Of a stretch of 14,463 nucleotides of DNA, positions 14,303 to 14,463 are shown piece after piece. The position numbers and the translations under genes were made by a program. Within the stretch, counting starts at the first letter, position 1. The number at the start of each line of letters is the position of its first letter. The notes under the pieces are model-generated. The model saw only the letters and a list, made by a program, of their open reading frames with translations, was not told where the DNA came from and made no database searches. This stretch comes from CAZXCQ01 sp964639275 (GTDB lineage Bacteria > Desulfobacterota > DSM-4660 > Desulfatiglandales > Desulfatiglandaceae): the NCBI GenBank assembly GCA_964639275.1, contig CAZXCQ010000163.1, positions 1-14,463 on the forward strand. Reading direction: 5' to 3'.

Positions 14303-14463
14303 CGGATAACTGGCAAGAGATCGCTTTGGCGGTTAAGGAGGAGGCCCGATGGCAATGTGAGAAGTGCGGGAAACAGTGGCGTCGTCCCGGCGAAAGGTTT
14401 GACACCCATAAACGGACACTTACCGTGGCTCATTGCAACCACAATGAAGCGGATTGCCGACCT
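14287..14463 (+). pseudogene. HNH-like zinc-motif protein fragment, no start, runs off the window
   Basis: After a TAG at 14284-14286, the frame reads KTSKDPDNWQEIALAVKEEA, then CEKCGK (14356-14373), an arginine-rich linker, and LTVAHCNHNEADCRP up to the last base. The order WxEIA, CxxC, then LTVAHxNH with CRP is the layout of small HNH-endonuclease-like proteins, which normally continue with ENL and ALCxxCH. There is no ATG, GTG or TTG between the stop and the conserved WQEIA, so the 5' end seems lost, fused by a frameshift, or the gene is dead. The 3' end is outside the window. It partly overlaps the tail of the helicase remnant in another frame. Confidence 0.5.

Noticed and set aside
1..14463. 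CRISPR array, tRNA, rRNA, insertion-sequence ends or long repeats
   Set aside because: I looked for spaced direct repeats, cloverleaf-like segments and terminal inverted repeats on both strands and saw none.

Overview
The window carries a single-strand catabolic locus from a Gram-negative, probably anaerobic bacterium. All ten intact genes lie on the + strand. Seven consecutive genes (about 234-10869) encode enzymes, and three more (10954-13961) encode a complete TRAP-type uptake system. The lineage is an inference: a TRAP transporter, a Fe4S4/flavin 'old yellow' reductase of the anaerobe-rich FadH/Bai type, and XDH-family molybdenum hydroxylases together suggest Desulfobacterota or a similar anaerobe. 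No rRNA or other taxonomic marker is present.

Layout. (1) 1-224: left flank with no convincing gene. (2) 234-1640: cyclic amidohydrolase of the hydantoinase/dihydropyrimidinase type. (3) 1665-3974: first molybdopterin-binding large subunit of a xanthine-dehydrogenase-family hydroxylase, overlapping by 14 nt (4) 3961-4974, an ACMSD-type amidohydrolase. (5) 4975-5206: unexplained 232-bp gap. (6) 5207-6124 FAD subunit, 6152-6652 [2Fe-2S] subunit, 6655-8592 FadH-like flavin/Fe-S/NAD(P) reductase, and 8608-10869 a second complete molybdopterin large subunit. (7) 10954-11973, 12083-12637 and 12651-13961: TRAP binding protein, small permease and large permease. (8) 13962-14463: no intact gene. It holds a frameshifted C-terminal remnant of an SF2 helicase, followed by a startless HNH-like zinc-motif fragment that runs off the window.

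How the genes may work together (inference). The TRAP system would import a small, probably anionic, compound. One or both molybdenum hydroxylases, sharing the single FAD and Fe-S subunits, would add oxygen next to a ring nitrogen to give a lactam. The FadH-like flavoenzyme would reduce the ring, the hydantoinase-type enzyme would open the cyclic amide, and the ACMSD-type enzyme would decarboxylate or hydrolyse a product. This resembles in logic the hydroxylate-reduce-hydrolyse route of anaerobic nicotinate fermentation (nicotinate dehydrogenase, 6-hydroxynicotinate reductase, enamidase) and the hyuA/xdh/ssnA purine clusters of enteric anaerobes, but the reductase type, the duplicated large subunit and the ACMSD-type enzyme do not match either set as I know them. 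The substrate cannot be read from the sequence. No regulator, XdhC-type maturation factor or downstream acyl-CoA gene is in the window.
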